Source: a bacterium (lineage in GTDB: Bacteria; Vulcanimicrobiota; Xenobia; Xenobiales; JADMJV01). From it: a stretch of DNA of 36,417 bases. Positions 7,691-16,176 of the stretch are shown here, piece after piece. Each line of letters opens with the position of its first letter. Within the stretch, counting starts at the first letter, position 1. The notes under the pieces were generated by a model, which was not told the DNA's origin, made no database searches, and saw only the letters and a program-made list of their open reading frames with translations. The stretch spans positions 1-36,417 of the forward strand of contig JASBRJ010000030.1 of assembly GCA_030149525.1 (NCBI GenBank), given 5' to 3'. The position numbers and the translations under genes are program-made.

Positions 7691-9163
7691 TTGCCGGTAG
7701 GTGGTTCGAGTGGAGTTGGCGGCTCTGGTTCAAAAAGTTCAAGCACAGGTAGTAGCGGTTCATCGAGCCGAGGAGGTGGCGTTGGTTCTAGTTCCAGTGG
7801 GAAAAGTCGAAGCCGAGATTCCCAAGGCCGCTCAGGAGGCGGGATCAACTCTGCCGATAAGGGCGGTCGTGTAGGTTCCCAAAGCCGCTCGGGAGGCGGG
7901 ATCAACTCTGCCGATAAGGGTGGTCGTGTAGGTTCTAGGAACAACGAAGGCGGTGTTACCTCTGGAGGCAAAGGGAGCCGGGTTGGACCATCGACGAACG
8001 ACAATGTGTCCCTTAGTCCGGAATCCCAGTCGGACCCAAAAACTCAGGAGAAGGCAGACAAAAAGGCCAAAGAGGTCGCCGATAACTTCGAATCCCGCTT
8101 TAACGCGAGCGCCGATGAGCCTCAAACCCCTCAGGACGGACTGGCAGATGCCTTGGAAGCCAAAGCCGACGAGATGCGTCAGACTGCCGACACTGCCCCC
8201 GAAGAAAAGACGCAACAAGTGGCAGATGCGCTTGATGACAAAGCCGATCAGGTTCGGACGGAGGGCATGGTTAACGATGCCGCTGCGGATACCAAAACCG
8301 TTGGACGTGCAGCAGGGGCAAATCTGGACAAATATAGTAGCCTCCAAGCGGCCGATAGCCTGGGACAGAGGGCCTCTCTGAGAGCCGGGAAATCTCTTGC
8401 GGCAAGCGGCCTTGCCGGGTCTGCGGTACAGGGAGTCAATTCCGCTCGAGCGGCGGTAGACCACTTCTCAAACGGTGACGTTCTTAACGGAGTAGCCCAA
8501 ACGACTTCCGCCATTTCAGACGCCACCGATATTGCAGCCGATTTCGACTCAACCACACCTGTGGGCGGCCGATTCAACACAGTTGGAGGGGCCATAACCA
8601 CCGCTGCACGGTCAGCCAACCGAGCGGGCAACGTGGCAAAACTTGCCGAAGCCGGAACAGAATTTGCCGAGGGCAAATATTTCGAAGCGGCGGGGACAGC
8701 CCTGGTCGCCGGTGGGGGTCTCGTTGCGGAGAATTCTAAAGCTCTGGCCAGCTTGGCAGGTAAAGCCGCTCCCGTTATAGGCGGCGTCGAGGCTGCAGCC
8801 ACCATCGCCGACCCAGAGCAGGCCTTCGCCGACAGATTTGCCGCGGGAATGAAGATCGGAGCCCTTGGCGTGACTGCGTTCGGCGCCGCCACCGGCATCG
8901 GTGCAGCGCCCGGCGCCCTCATAGGAGCCGGGCTGCAAACCGGGGCCATGGCGATAGAAAACCGCGCACTCATTGGTCAGGGAATACAAGCCGTCGGACA
9001 CGCCATGTTCGACGGCCTCGGAACCCGCGAGTTCGAAAACGCCTCCGCCCGGGAGATTCAAGAACATTCCATGCGAGAACTTCAGAGAACGGTGGCGCGC
9101 GAACAGTGGAGTGTCGACTTCACTCCCCAAGGGAGTCCGGTGGTCGATATTAGCCAATGGTGA
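7691..9163 (+). CDS. Large Gly/Ser/Ala-rich protein of unknown function with glycine-zipper-like C-terminal helices
   Basis: The start is TTG at 7691 with GAGGG about seven bases upstream, giving 490 residues. Residues 1-100 are almost entirely Gly and Ser with scattered Arg/Lys and contain a 19-residue tandem repeat. Residues 110-215 are charged and probably helical or coiled (EKADKKAKEVADNFESRFNA). Residues 215-460 are Ala/Gly-rich amphipathic helices with small-residue spacing (IGALGVTAFGAATGIGAAPG) that could pack or insert in a membrane. The C-terminus is polar (SPVVDISQW). No signal peptide is visible. The layout (disordered repeat head, glycine-zipper tail) resembles secreted effector or toxin-delivery proteins, but no catalytic domain is seen and no function is assigned. 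Confidence 0.85.
   Translation: MPVGGSSGVGGSGSKSSSTGSSGSSSRGGGVGSSSSGKSRSRDSQGRSGGGINSADKGGRVGSQSRSGGGINSADKGGRVGSRNNEGGVTSGGKGSRVGPSTNDNVSLSPESQSDPKTQEKADKKAKEVADNFESRFNASADEPQTPQDGLADALEAKADEMRQTADTAPEEKTQQVADALDDKADQVRTEGMVNDAAADTKTVGRAAGANLDKYSSLQAADSLGQRASLRAGKSLAASGLAGSAVQGVNSARAAVDHFSNGDVLNGVAQTTSAISDATDIAADFDSTTPVGGRFNTVGGAITTAARSANRAGNVAKLAEAGTEFAEGKYFEAAGTALVAGGGLVAENSKALASLAGKAAPVIGGVEAAATIADPEQAFADRFAAGMKIGALGVTAFGAATGIGAAPGALIGAGLQTGAMAIENRALIGQGIQAVGHAMFDGLGTREFENASAREIQEHSMRELQRTVAREQWSVDFTPQGSPVVDISQW
7821..7934 (+). repeat. 57-bp tandem repeat, two copies, inside the Gly/Ser-rich gene
   Basis: Copies lie at 7821-7877 and 7878-7934 and differ at only about three bases. Each encodes 19 residues containing RSGGGINSADKGGRVG. 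Because 57 is a multiple of 3, gain or loss of copies keeps the reading frame. The near identity suggests recent duplication or gene conversion, so copy number may vary between strains. Confidence 0.9.
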
Positions 9164-9199
9164 GGGCTCCCCGCAGTCGTTGGTTTCATGCTGACGCTG

Positions 9200-9383
9200 C
9201 TCTATCTGAATCTCACCTGTATGAGGGTCAGTCGGCTACGCCGTGGTCGACCACATCCTAAAATCCCTCGAACTCCCCACCGTCTCCCAGGCCTATACCA
9301 TGGTGGAGAAACAGGTGGAGGCCAAGGTGCCGCAGATCCGTGGGGCCGTAGCGGATTATCGTGGGGATTATCGGCATGAGTAG
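9200..9383 (+). pseudogene. 3' remnant of a broken gene, possibly caspase-like
   Basis: Two overlapping frames look like one disrupted protein end. One reads ADAALSESHLYEGQS near 9194-9236. The other reads VGYAVVDHILKSLELPTVSQ and continues VEKQVEAKVPQIRGAVADYR to a TAG at 9381-9383. Joining them needs one frameshift near 9230, and the second frame has a stop just upstream (9222-9224). A short YEG segment followed by a [G/A]-[Y/F]-x-[V/L]-[V/L]-x-x-[I/L]-L helix and a final Val/Gln-rich helix is the layout seen at the end of bacterial caspase-like (C14) domains, but the catalytic part is absent and this is only a suggestion. It lies between the Gly/Ser-rich gene and the pilin operon. Confidence 0.35.
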
Positions 9384-9414
9384 GCTAATTTCAACTTAGC
9401 CTCAATCCCAAAGT

Positions 9415-10035
9415 TTAATTCCTCAAATAAATTCGCCCTGAAATGCCCTTCTTTTCCTTATCGGTGGATTGATAGCGAGTCTTCTCCGTCTCAAATTCAA
9501 ATTTGAGCAAAGTGGAAGATTCGATCTCCCAGAGGCATCGAGAGACGTTGTGGGAGACAGGTTGTGGGTTGTTTTGTCCCACGAAGTCGGTGAGTGGGCC
9601 GCCGGAGTATTCTTCCAAGGTTCTAGCATCGGTCGGGGTGGCGGTAGCGTAGGCCTCTGTGAGCCTCATAACCGTTTGAGCGGAATTGTCATGGTAGTAC
9701 ACTATAAACTTCTGCCATTCCGGTCTTCCGTAGGCGTCCAGGTGAAAGGTGTCGGAGCTGTCGACCGCAGACAAGAACGAGAGCATCGTTCCGTCCGTCG
9801 ACGTCCCCATGCTGAAATAGTTGCTGTGACGGACTTCTTCGCTCACCTTGAGTGAGAGAAGTTGTAGCTCTCTGACCAACGTGCTCTGATTCTCGACCTT
9901 TCTTAGAGAGAGAATCCCCGACCGAAAAATTAGAAAAACCAAGGTCAACAGACCCGACAGAATAACGGCTGCAATGGCGATCTCGAGAAGTGAGACACCA
10001 GCTCTGTTTCGTCTGTCTTGAAAGGCTCTAATCAT
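9415..10035 (-). CDS. Minor pilin / pseudopilin (PilW or GspJ-like)
   Basis: The start is the ATG at 10035, which overlaps the upstream gene's stop as ATGA; an upstream in-frame start would lengthen the leader inside the previous gene. The 206-residue protein has a short basic leader and a class III signal (RAGVSLLEIAIAAVILSG): prepilin peptidase should cut after the Gly, with Glu at +5 of the mature chain. One hydrophobic helix follows, then a globular C-terminal domain with few cysteines. The size fits PilW/GspJ-class subunits. It is the last gene of the pilin operon and should act in the tip or priming complex of a type IV pilus or type II-like system. Confidence 0.88.
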   Translation of the reverse strand: MIRAFQDRRNRAGVSLLEIAIAAVILSGLLTLVFLIFRSGILSLRKVENQSTLVRELQLLSLKVSEEVRHSNYFSMGTSTDGTMLSFLSAVDSSDTFHLDAYGRPEWQKFIVYYHDNSAQTVMRLTEAYATATPTDARTLEEYSGGPLTDFVGQNNPQPVSHNVSRCLWEIESSTLLKFEFETEKTRYQSTDKEKKGISGRIYLRN

Positions 10036-10442
10036 AGATAAGTCTGAAGTTCCGCTCGCCCGGTCTCTTTCCAACGTACAACCACCGTTAGAACCTTCGC
10101 GTTGGTGGTCCCAGGGGCCGGTTCGACGGTCACAGAAACGGTATAGGTGATACCGTCTCGGACAACCTGTGGGTATGGCTCCGGAGGGAATCCCGTGGGC
10201 TCGGACGGTGTTGGAACGAAGCCGTCATAAGTGGTGTCGTTGGGTGGTGGAGCGTCTCGCCCCAAAAGCTTAGTCTGTTCAATAACCTCGCGGGCGATCT
10301 CGGTTCCCTCCGTCATCAAATCGGACCGATTGAGAGCCTTAAAAGCTCCCGTAAAAAGACCGATGACAGCGAGAACAGCGACCGCAATTAAGGTCATGGC
10401 GACAATGATTTCGGCCACGGAAAGGCCGGAGGGCCTTTTCAT
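10032..10442 (-). CDS. Minor pilin / pseudopilin (PilV or GspI-like)
   Basis: The start is the ATG at 10442, which shares one base with the stop of the preceding gene (TGATG), so the two are probably coupled. The 136-residue chain has leader MKRPSG and the N-methylation motif LSVAEIIVAMTLIAVAVLAV, with Glu at +5. A Pro-rich loop (DAPPPNDTTYDGF) and a C-terminal beta sheet ending TVVVRWKETGRAELQTYL follow; such a C-terminal V-x-V-x-W strand is usual in PilV/GspI proteins. Order PilX-like, PilV-like, PilW-like matches minor pilin operons, although gene order varies among phyla. Confidence 0.88.
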   Translation of the reverse strand: MKRPSGLSVAEIIVAMTLIAVAVLAVIGLFTGAFKALNRSDLMTEGTEIAREVIEQTKLLGRDAPPPNDTTYDGFVPTPSEPTGFPPEPYPQVVRDGITYTVSVTVEPAPGTTNAKVLTVVVRWKETGRAELQTYL

Positions 10443-12276
10443 CACTGGCGGGGAATCCAAGCGCTAACTCCCAGCTGACCGGTTCCGCCGACACCTCTGT
10501 TTCCTCGAAACTGGTCTCTGGGGAACACGATGCTGGCACCGTTCTCCAGATGGATATCTCCTGCTGCTGGGAAGCTAGCTCCACCAGGGTCGCCGTTGGC
10601 GATAATGCCGCCTACAATCTGCAAGTTCGTCTTCACTTGGAGCGACCCCTCAGTGTAGACGACACCCTGGAAGTAGGAGTGGCCCATACCCTTGAGATTG
10701 AGCTGCTGCACGTGGAGTGAGGCTATCTTGAAGGCATCGTCGAGGGGGTCCGGGGCTCCGTCGTAGTGGATGTCCAGAGCCGAATCCAATGCTCCTCTGA
10801 AGTCTCCTGAACCCAGGAAATTCTGAACAGCGACTCTTTTCGGACCCATGCCGCTTCCAGGATAAAAGGATGCGGCGGCATCGAAAGTATCGGCGGTCTC
10901 ATTGAGCTTCCTCAATAAAAAACGCTGTTCCGGACTGGAAGGCTGAGCAGCCACGGCGTCGGCCACGACTCTCAACTGCTCCTGTCCGGAAGCCCAAGAA
11001 GGGATAGCCCCCGGGTGGGCTATGTCCTGACCGAGCACTCGTCGATAGGAGTCAAAATTAGCTTTGTCTGTAGCGCTCATTCCATCCCATCTAGAAGTTT
11101 CCAGGATATTGTCCATGAGATCCAGAGCTTTCTTCGAGTCCTCCCACGCCTTTCTTACCGGGCTGGATACACCACCGAGGACATCATCTTCCAGGTACTG
11201 CTAGCCATCGTAGCCCTCAAGGCGAATGTCGCCGGCACTGAAAAGCCCAATGCCTTCGTCCGGGTCTATATCGCCCGTCGTTGCCTCCTCGAAGGAAGAA
11301 TATCGGAGATTGGAATCCCCACGAATTTTCGTGTCTCCACCGGCGTAGACCGAGCCAACCCCTCTGATGCCACCCTGGACGTCAAGTTTGCCTCGAACGT
11401 AGAGATTCGACCCATCGAGGTTAATTTCACCTACTATGGTCAGATCACCACTGTGGTAATAATCTCCCCCCGAAAGGGTTACGGTACCGGTCACGGGATC
11501 GACCGGTGGAACCGCGGCACCTGTGGAGTGTCTATTGATAATCCCTAAAACGTCGAAATCTTTAACGGGCCGCTTCGGCTGCCCCGTCAGAGAGTCTCCG
11601 TAGACGGAACCTGCGCCTGTGACCGTGATAGCCGACGGATTACTACTGACGGAAGTCAGATCTCCGTAAATACCTTTGGTCAAACTTGTACCGGCACCGT
11701 CATAGCGAATCACATCGGCTACGTTTGGCTCGTAGTTGGAGTGTATACCGGCATCAACTTTGGTGTAGTCATAGATATCTCTCACACCTAAAACACTGAC
11801 ATTTCCAATGGCTCGGATTCTGCCTCCGCCAAAGATAGCGTTATCAATATCGATCGAGCCACCCTCTTAATGATCACCTCTACCTTGCGTTCGGCAGCGC
11901 CGGAGCGTCCCGTCACAATAAGATCTACGGAATCAGCCGGTACGGTGGCGGAGCCTCGTGGGCCGCTTACAGAGGTGGACCCTCCGAGGTTATTGACCGA
12001 CGGCCCAAAGCCATACTGAAACCGGCTACGACCGTTTGGAAGGTCGACCTGGACATCTCCGGGAGTGTAGCTAGCGCCCTGAGCCTCTAGCTGCTCGAGT
12101 GCAAAAACAACTCCCGCTTCGGCTGCGTAAAAGGCCTCCATTCGGTCCTGGTAGGTCAGACTGGTAAAAGTTCCGTAGCCTACAAGCCTCAAGGCTGCCG
12201 TCAGCATCATGACTAAAGGAACGGTGAAAAGGAGAACAGTTATGAGGGCGAGTCCTCGTTTGCTTGAATGGTGCAT
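10442..12276 (-). pseudogene. PilX-like protein gene with bactofilin-like repeats, broken by a frameshift and an in-frame stop
   Basis: The start is the ATG at 12276 (MHHSSKRGLALITVLLF), with AGGAG a few bases upstream. The N-terminus is PilX-like: a basic segment, one long hydrophobic helix, then YQDRMEAFYAAEAGVVFALE. The frame is lost at the CCC run at 11862-11864. On the coding strand adding one G joins VEVIIKR to GGSIDIDNAIFGGGRIRAIG, which then stays open. A TAG at 11201-11203 interrupts this second frame, and the same frame continues past it (QYLEDDVLGG) to 10442. Residues after the pilin part contain repeated G-D-x-x-[IL]-x-G patterns (SGDLTIVGEINLDG, SAGDIRLEG) like a polymer-forming beta helix. 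The downstream part lacks an obvious own start. The gene may be inactive, or both lesions may be assembly errors. Confidence 0.75.
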
Positions 12277-12333
12277 CTTCTCTCCTAAAGGAGAGCACAG
12301 GACTCGTGCCGTCACAAACAAGTCAGAGACTTG

Positions 12334-13113
12334 TTAACATAGAGTCGCTCGTGGGAAGGGCCGGGCCAAGCCCACCAGGGCAATGTTATCCTGTCCACCT
12401 GGATTCCCCATAACTCCATCGAGAGCAAGTTGGGTGAGAAGCGCGGTAAACTTCTTTGTATCACCTTTGGCGTGCTTCCATAACTCCTGAATGTGAGAAT
12501 CCTGAATCGAGGTTTCGGGCTTTCTGTAGTGACACTCATTCACTCCATCTGTGAAAAGCAAGACGAGGTCGCCCGCCGCCAGCTGAAACTCGAAACGGCA
12601 CCACTCCTCTTCGGTGAGCGGACGCTGGAAATAGAAGAAACGATGATTGTGAGGCACATGATGCTTCAATCCTACCGAATCGATGGTCACAAGAGAACTG
12701 TCACCGGCGGAGAATCCGTACCCGCAGCCTGTCTCCAAGTCAACGACACTCACCACAAAGGTCGACCCGGCCCCGTGCAACAACTCCGGCTCCTGAATCT
12801 CCATGACGGTTTGAAGCAGTTCGTCGGCATCTGCTGGGAAAGCCGCCTGGGCCAACCGCTGTATCAAGACATGGCTTGCCTGGTTACCGAAATGAGAATC
12901 GGCCACGGCCAAAAGATACCGCAAACCATCCCTAGCAACGTAAAGAGCGTCCTCGTTGGGATGATCGGAGTTCCCTTTGAAACCAAGAGAGGGAGACTCG
13001 CTATCGCCGCCCGCTGAGATACAAGCGCTCGCCTTCCCTAGCGAGCTCTGAAAAAACGCGCCGTAATCGGAATAGTCCACCCCGAGCATTATCAGTTTGT
13101 TGTCATGGGCCAC
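12334..13113 (-). CDS. PP2C-type serine/threonine phosphatase
   Basis: The 259-residue protein has the PP2C metal-binding motifs in order: NEDA (53-56), AVADSHFGNQ in place of the usual DGHGG (69-78), GDSSLV (138-142), LLFTDGVNE (Asp189) and GGQDNIALV (Asp242). The Asp residues for two metals are present, though the DGHG motif is changed to DSHF, so activity needs testing. There is no membrane or sensor domain, so it is probably cytoplasmic. The start is taken as GTG at 13113; an ATG nine codons in (13089) is possible, and neither has a clear ribosome binding site. It ends 57 bp before the PilX-like gene and probably heads that operon. Confidence 0.85.
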   Translation of the reverse strand: MAHDNKLIMLGVDYSDYGAFFQSSLGKASACISAGGDSESPSLGFKGNSDHPNEDALYVARDGLRYLLAVADSHFGNQASHVLIQRLAQAAFPADADELLQTVMEIQEPELLHGAGSTFVVSVVDLETGCGYGFSAGDSSLVTIDSVGLKHHVPHNHRFFYFQRPLTEEEWCRFEFQLAAGDLVLLFTDGVNECHYRKPETSIQDSHIQELWKHAKGDTKKFTALLTQLALDGVMGNPGGQDNIALVGLARPFPRATLC

Positions 13114-13217
13114 GGTTCGTTCTTTCGGCCGATTTTTCGAAGCTCCTCACGTGTGCAGAAGGGTAAAAGGGGTCCCCGTTTCCAATATGTCTTCAGCAGC
13201 GATTTGAGGGAGACGGC

Positions 13218-15236
13218 ATGAACAACGACAGGCTAGTTCGCATCGAGGCAGAGCAGCTCCTTATTCTCAGAGAAGACCCGAATATTTCGTCGAAGGCCCT
13301 GCGAAGAGCGTTTGAGCTTGCCTTCCCCAGTCCGAGCAGCAGTGAGTGGCAGAGCTTTCTCACACGCCTCTTCTATTCGCTGGGCTCGGCACTCCTAATT
13401 TGCGGACTGCTTTTCTTCGCCAAACAGTTCTGGCCTGACATGAGCTTTCTTCAGAGAGCGGGCCTTTTTGGCTCCTCCACCCTCCTGGCCGCTCTGATAG
13501 CCTGGAAGCGCGGCTATAAAACCACGGCGGGGAAAATCTCTACCACCTGCGCCTCTATTTTGTTGGGCGGCTTCCTTCTCGTCGTCGGTGAGGGAGAGCC
13601 TGTTCACCTAACCCTGTCTCTGTGGAGCGCTCTGATTCTCCCCTGGTGCATCAGTGCCGAATTTGCGCCCCTCTGGCTTTTCGCCACATGCCTTTTCAAC
13701 ATCACTCTTTTTCAGGCTTGCAAGGCTCTCTTCGACCCCTGGTTCTTTCGGGCCCATCTTCACGACGTGGCATTGCTGCTGCTCAACGTCGCCTTGCTGG
13801 CCAGTTGGGAAGTCGGCTTCCGACAAGGAAGAACCTGGATGGGGCGCCGCTGGTTTCCGCCCTTTCTCACCCTGCTGGGGCTCACTCCCCTCACCTTCGC
13901 TACCTGCGGACTTATCTCAAGGGGTGAAGGATGGGTCATCCCCCTCACCGGTCTGATGTTATGCTGGACAGGCTTTCTGTTTTACTACAGCCAGGTGAGA
14001 AGAGATGTGAGTGTGCTTGCTATGACACTGGGAAGCTGCGTCACTGTGGGAACAAGCTCGCTCTTTAAATTTCTCAACGGTTTCGACCCCGCCCTCACTC
14101 AACTCTTGTTGGCCGTGGGGATCATCGCCCAGGTGAGCGCCGCTCTGGGCGCCTTGCGAAAGCTCGCCCCTCCGGTACCCTTAGAGGATCGAGACATCCC
14201 CGAAAGCTCACCTGATGTCAGCATTCTTTTGGGGCGCCTGGCAACAGAGAACTACCTCAATTCAGGTCAGGTAGAGTCCGTGGCCAAAGCCATGCGAGTC
14301 CAGAGCGAACCGGCCTTACCCTGGTTTGTGAGGGCTCTCACCGGTCTGGGAGCCTTAATGGCCTCCGTCTTTTTATTGGCCTACCTTTTTCTTACCGATA
14401 TCGTCTCCTTGGAAGACGGCGTTTTCTTTGGGTTCGTTCTTTGCAGCGCAGCCTGTATGGGAGCTCGAGTGAACAGCGACTTTGTGCGGCAGGCCAGTCT
14501 TTCTGTGAACTTGTGCGGTCAGTTGATGGTGTGGTTGTGTCAGACGTACACCTCCAACGACCCGCAAATCAACGCCCTTGTTCTGATGGGGCTTCACGCC
14601 GGACTTGTCATCTTTTATCCCGGGGTCTTCGGAAAATTTCTCTCTGTAAATTGCTTTGGCTTGCTGGGAGCACGTCTTGCCTATCTCGTCTTTGGCCCTG
14701 TAGCCGTGGACGGCTATATCCTCATTCTGGCGGCTTTCATGGTCTTCATCTGGTTGCGCCAAAGAGAGTTTCTGGCAAGCCCACTGTGCCATATCCACGG
14801 TCCGGCCTCACTGGGGTCCGCCTGTGTTCTTTTCACCCTTTTGCTCTCCACTCTATCCTCAAGTCATCACTACCCCGAAGCCGGAATCGTCACGGTGATC
14901 GGTTTAACTTCGCTGGTACTGTGGACAGCCAACCTTATGGGTGCCCAGCCCCAGATTCTCCTCGGCCTTGCTCTTATGGGAGCCATTAGCAGCAGCGCCC
15001 CCGGCGTCATGGCGGCCGTTCTGGTTCTCATGCTCGGATTCTACCGGCGCAACCAGAATCTCCAGACGTTGGCTATCCTCTTTCTTTTAGGCTTCGGCTC
15101 CTCTTACTACTACCATCTGCCACTCGGCCTTCTGAGCAAAGCCGGAATCCTCTCGGCCACCGGGCTAATCTGCCTCTACCTGGGCAAATTCGCCGATCTC
15201 CAGCGGCTCAAAGAGACCAGCTCTCAGGCAGACTAA
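13218..15236 (+). CDS. Polytopic membrane protein, DUF2157-like then DUF4401-like
   Basis: The 672-residue protein starts at an ATG with GAGGGAG about six bases upstream. A cytoplasmic head (about 1-50) precedes a first membrane bundle (LFYSLGSALLICGLLFFAKQ and onward to about 315), which resembles DUF2157. A polar linker (about 315-375) then leads to a second bundle starting PWFVRALTGLGALMASVFLL, which resembles the start of DUF4401. In many bacteria these two families are encoded by neighbouring separate genes, so this would be a fusion. Roughly 16-20 membrane segments can be counted. Function is unknown for both families. Its 3' end overlaps the convergent M23 gene by 29 bp. Confidence 0.8.
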   Translation: MNNDRLVRIEAEQLLILREDPNISSKALRRAFELAFPSPSSSEWQSFLTRLFYSLGSALLICGLLFFAKQFWPDMSFLQRAGLFGSSTLLAALIAWKRGYKTTAGKISTTCASILLGGFLLVVGEGEPVHLTLSLWSALILPWCISAEFAPLWLFATCLFNITLFQACKALFDPWFFRAHLHDVALLLLNVALLASWEVGFRQGRTWMGRRWFPPFLTLLGLTPLTFATCGLISRGEGWVIPLTGLMLCWTGFLFYYSQVRRDVSVLAMTLGSCVTVGTSSLFKFLNGFDPALTQLLLAVGIIAQVSAALGALRKLAPPVPLEDRDIPESSPDVSILLGRLATENYLNSGQVESVAKAMRVQSEPALPWFVRALTGLGALMASVFLLAYLFLTDIVSLEDGVFFGFVLCSAACMGARVNSDFVRQASLSVNLCGQLMVWLCQTYTSNDPQINALVLMGLHAGLVIFYPGVFGKFLSVNCFGLLGARLAYLVFGPVAVDGYILILAAFMVFIWLRQREFLASPLCHIHGPASLGSACVLFTLLLSTLSSSHHYPEAGIVTVIGLTSLVLWTANLMGAQPQILLGLALMGAISSSAPGVMAAVLVLMLGFYRRNQNLQTLAILFLLGFGSSYYYHLPLGLLSKAGILSATGLICLYLGKFADLQRLKETSSQAD

Positions 15237-16041
15237 AAAACAGCTTGGGGTTGACCGGAACCCCATGAACGCGCACTTCCCAATGAAGATGGGGAGAGAA
15301 CCCTCCCGTGCCGCCCACGGTGCCGATGACCTGGCCTCGTTGAACCTTTTGGCCTTCTCGCACCTGGATAGAGTTCAGATGCATATAGACGCTTCCCACA
15401 CCTGCCCCGTGACTCAAGACCACTGTGTTGCCGTTGACAATTCCGCGTGCCGTGTGAATGACCACCGCCTCCGACGGGCTTTTGATCGCCTCCCCCTCCC
15501 AACCGGCGAGATCGAGCCCTTTGTGCCAACCTTTTCGCCAACCGTTGTAGGTTCGCCGGAGGCCAAACCCGGTGCTCTCGCGCGCGTTGACCGGGAGGAG
15601 AAAATCCTTAGTGAAGAGCCGCTCCGTTCGGTCGGCTTCCAGGCAAGCCAGAATCGCTTCATCATCCGCCTTATTCTTTGGATCGTCGTAGGAGGCCAAA
15701 GTGGTGGGGTTGAGGGAGATGGATTGATGTCCGTAGTGGCGGCTTTTAACGCTGAAAGACCGGTTCCAGACCTTTTCACCGGCCCTAACCGTCAACGACT
15801 GAGGACCACCGCTGTCGATGCTCAGAGGTAAGACAGTCTCCCAACCGTGCTCGCCTTTCACAAAAGGATAAACGGTCTTGCTTAAGACGACCTCCGGTGG
15901 CTCCTCTCCCTCATAGTCGACCACCCGAAGAAAGAGCGAAGAACCTTCATAGGGAGTTCCCGTAACGGAGAGGGTCGGGTCGGACAGACCTTGAGAGCAA
16001 ACCAGAAAAGTGAGAACAAGAACTGTTGTTAGGTAGCGCAT
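15208..16041 (-). CDS. Secreted M23 family zinc endopeptidase
   Basis: The start is placed at the ATG at 16041, where a signal peptide begins at once (MRYLTTVLVLTFLVCSQGLS); a longer in-frame extension upstream has no coding character. The 277-residue protein has a beta-rich N-terminal part (about 20-130, immunoglobulin-like alternation) and a LytM/M23 domain with the ligands in HKGLDLAGWEGE and SPHLHWEVRV. The GFGLRRTYNG segment and QRGQVIGTVGGTG are also typical. Both metal-binding motifs are intact, so it should cut peptide cross-links of peptidoglycan in the periplasm. It diverges from the subtilase gene at 16177 across 135 bp. Confidence 0.93.
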   Translation of the reverse strand: MRYLTTVLVLTFLVCSQGLSDPTLSVTGTPYEGSSLFLRVVDYEGEEPPEVVLSKTVYPFVKGEHGWETVLPLSIDSGGPQSLTVRAGEKVWNRSFSVKSRHYGHQSISLNPTTLASYDDPKNKADDEAILACLEADRTERLFTKDFLLPVNARESTGFGLRRTYNGWRKGWHKGLDLAGWEGEAIKSPSEAVVIHTARGIVNGNTVVLSHGAGVGSVYMHLNSIQVREGQKVQRGQVIGTVGGTGGFSPHLHWEVRVHGVPVNPKLFFSLPESWSL

Positions 16042-16176
16042 GGTCTCATTTTCCCATGGAATCCAGCAAAAACCCCCCTGCGTCGCCTTTTCATGGTTGA
16101 CAGTTAATAATCGGGCAAAGACCTCAAGCCCTGGTTCACGGTAAATTTCGTCTGCTCGCTCACCTCGGAGATTAAT

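Noticed and set aside
11201-11203. TAG read as an amino acid throughout this genome
   Set aside because: Other genes in the window end normally at TAG (for example the aminotransferase at 30746 and the gene ending at 33188), so genome-wide recoding is not supported.
16097-16102. TTGACA as a -35 promoter element for the subtilase gene
   Set aside because: No acceptable -10 sequence lies 16-18 bp downstream (GACCTC region), so it was not listed as a promoter.
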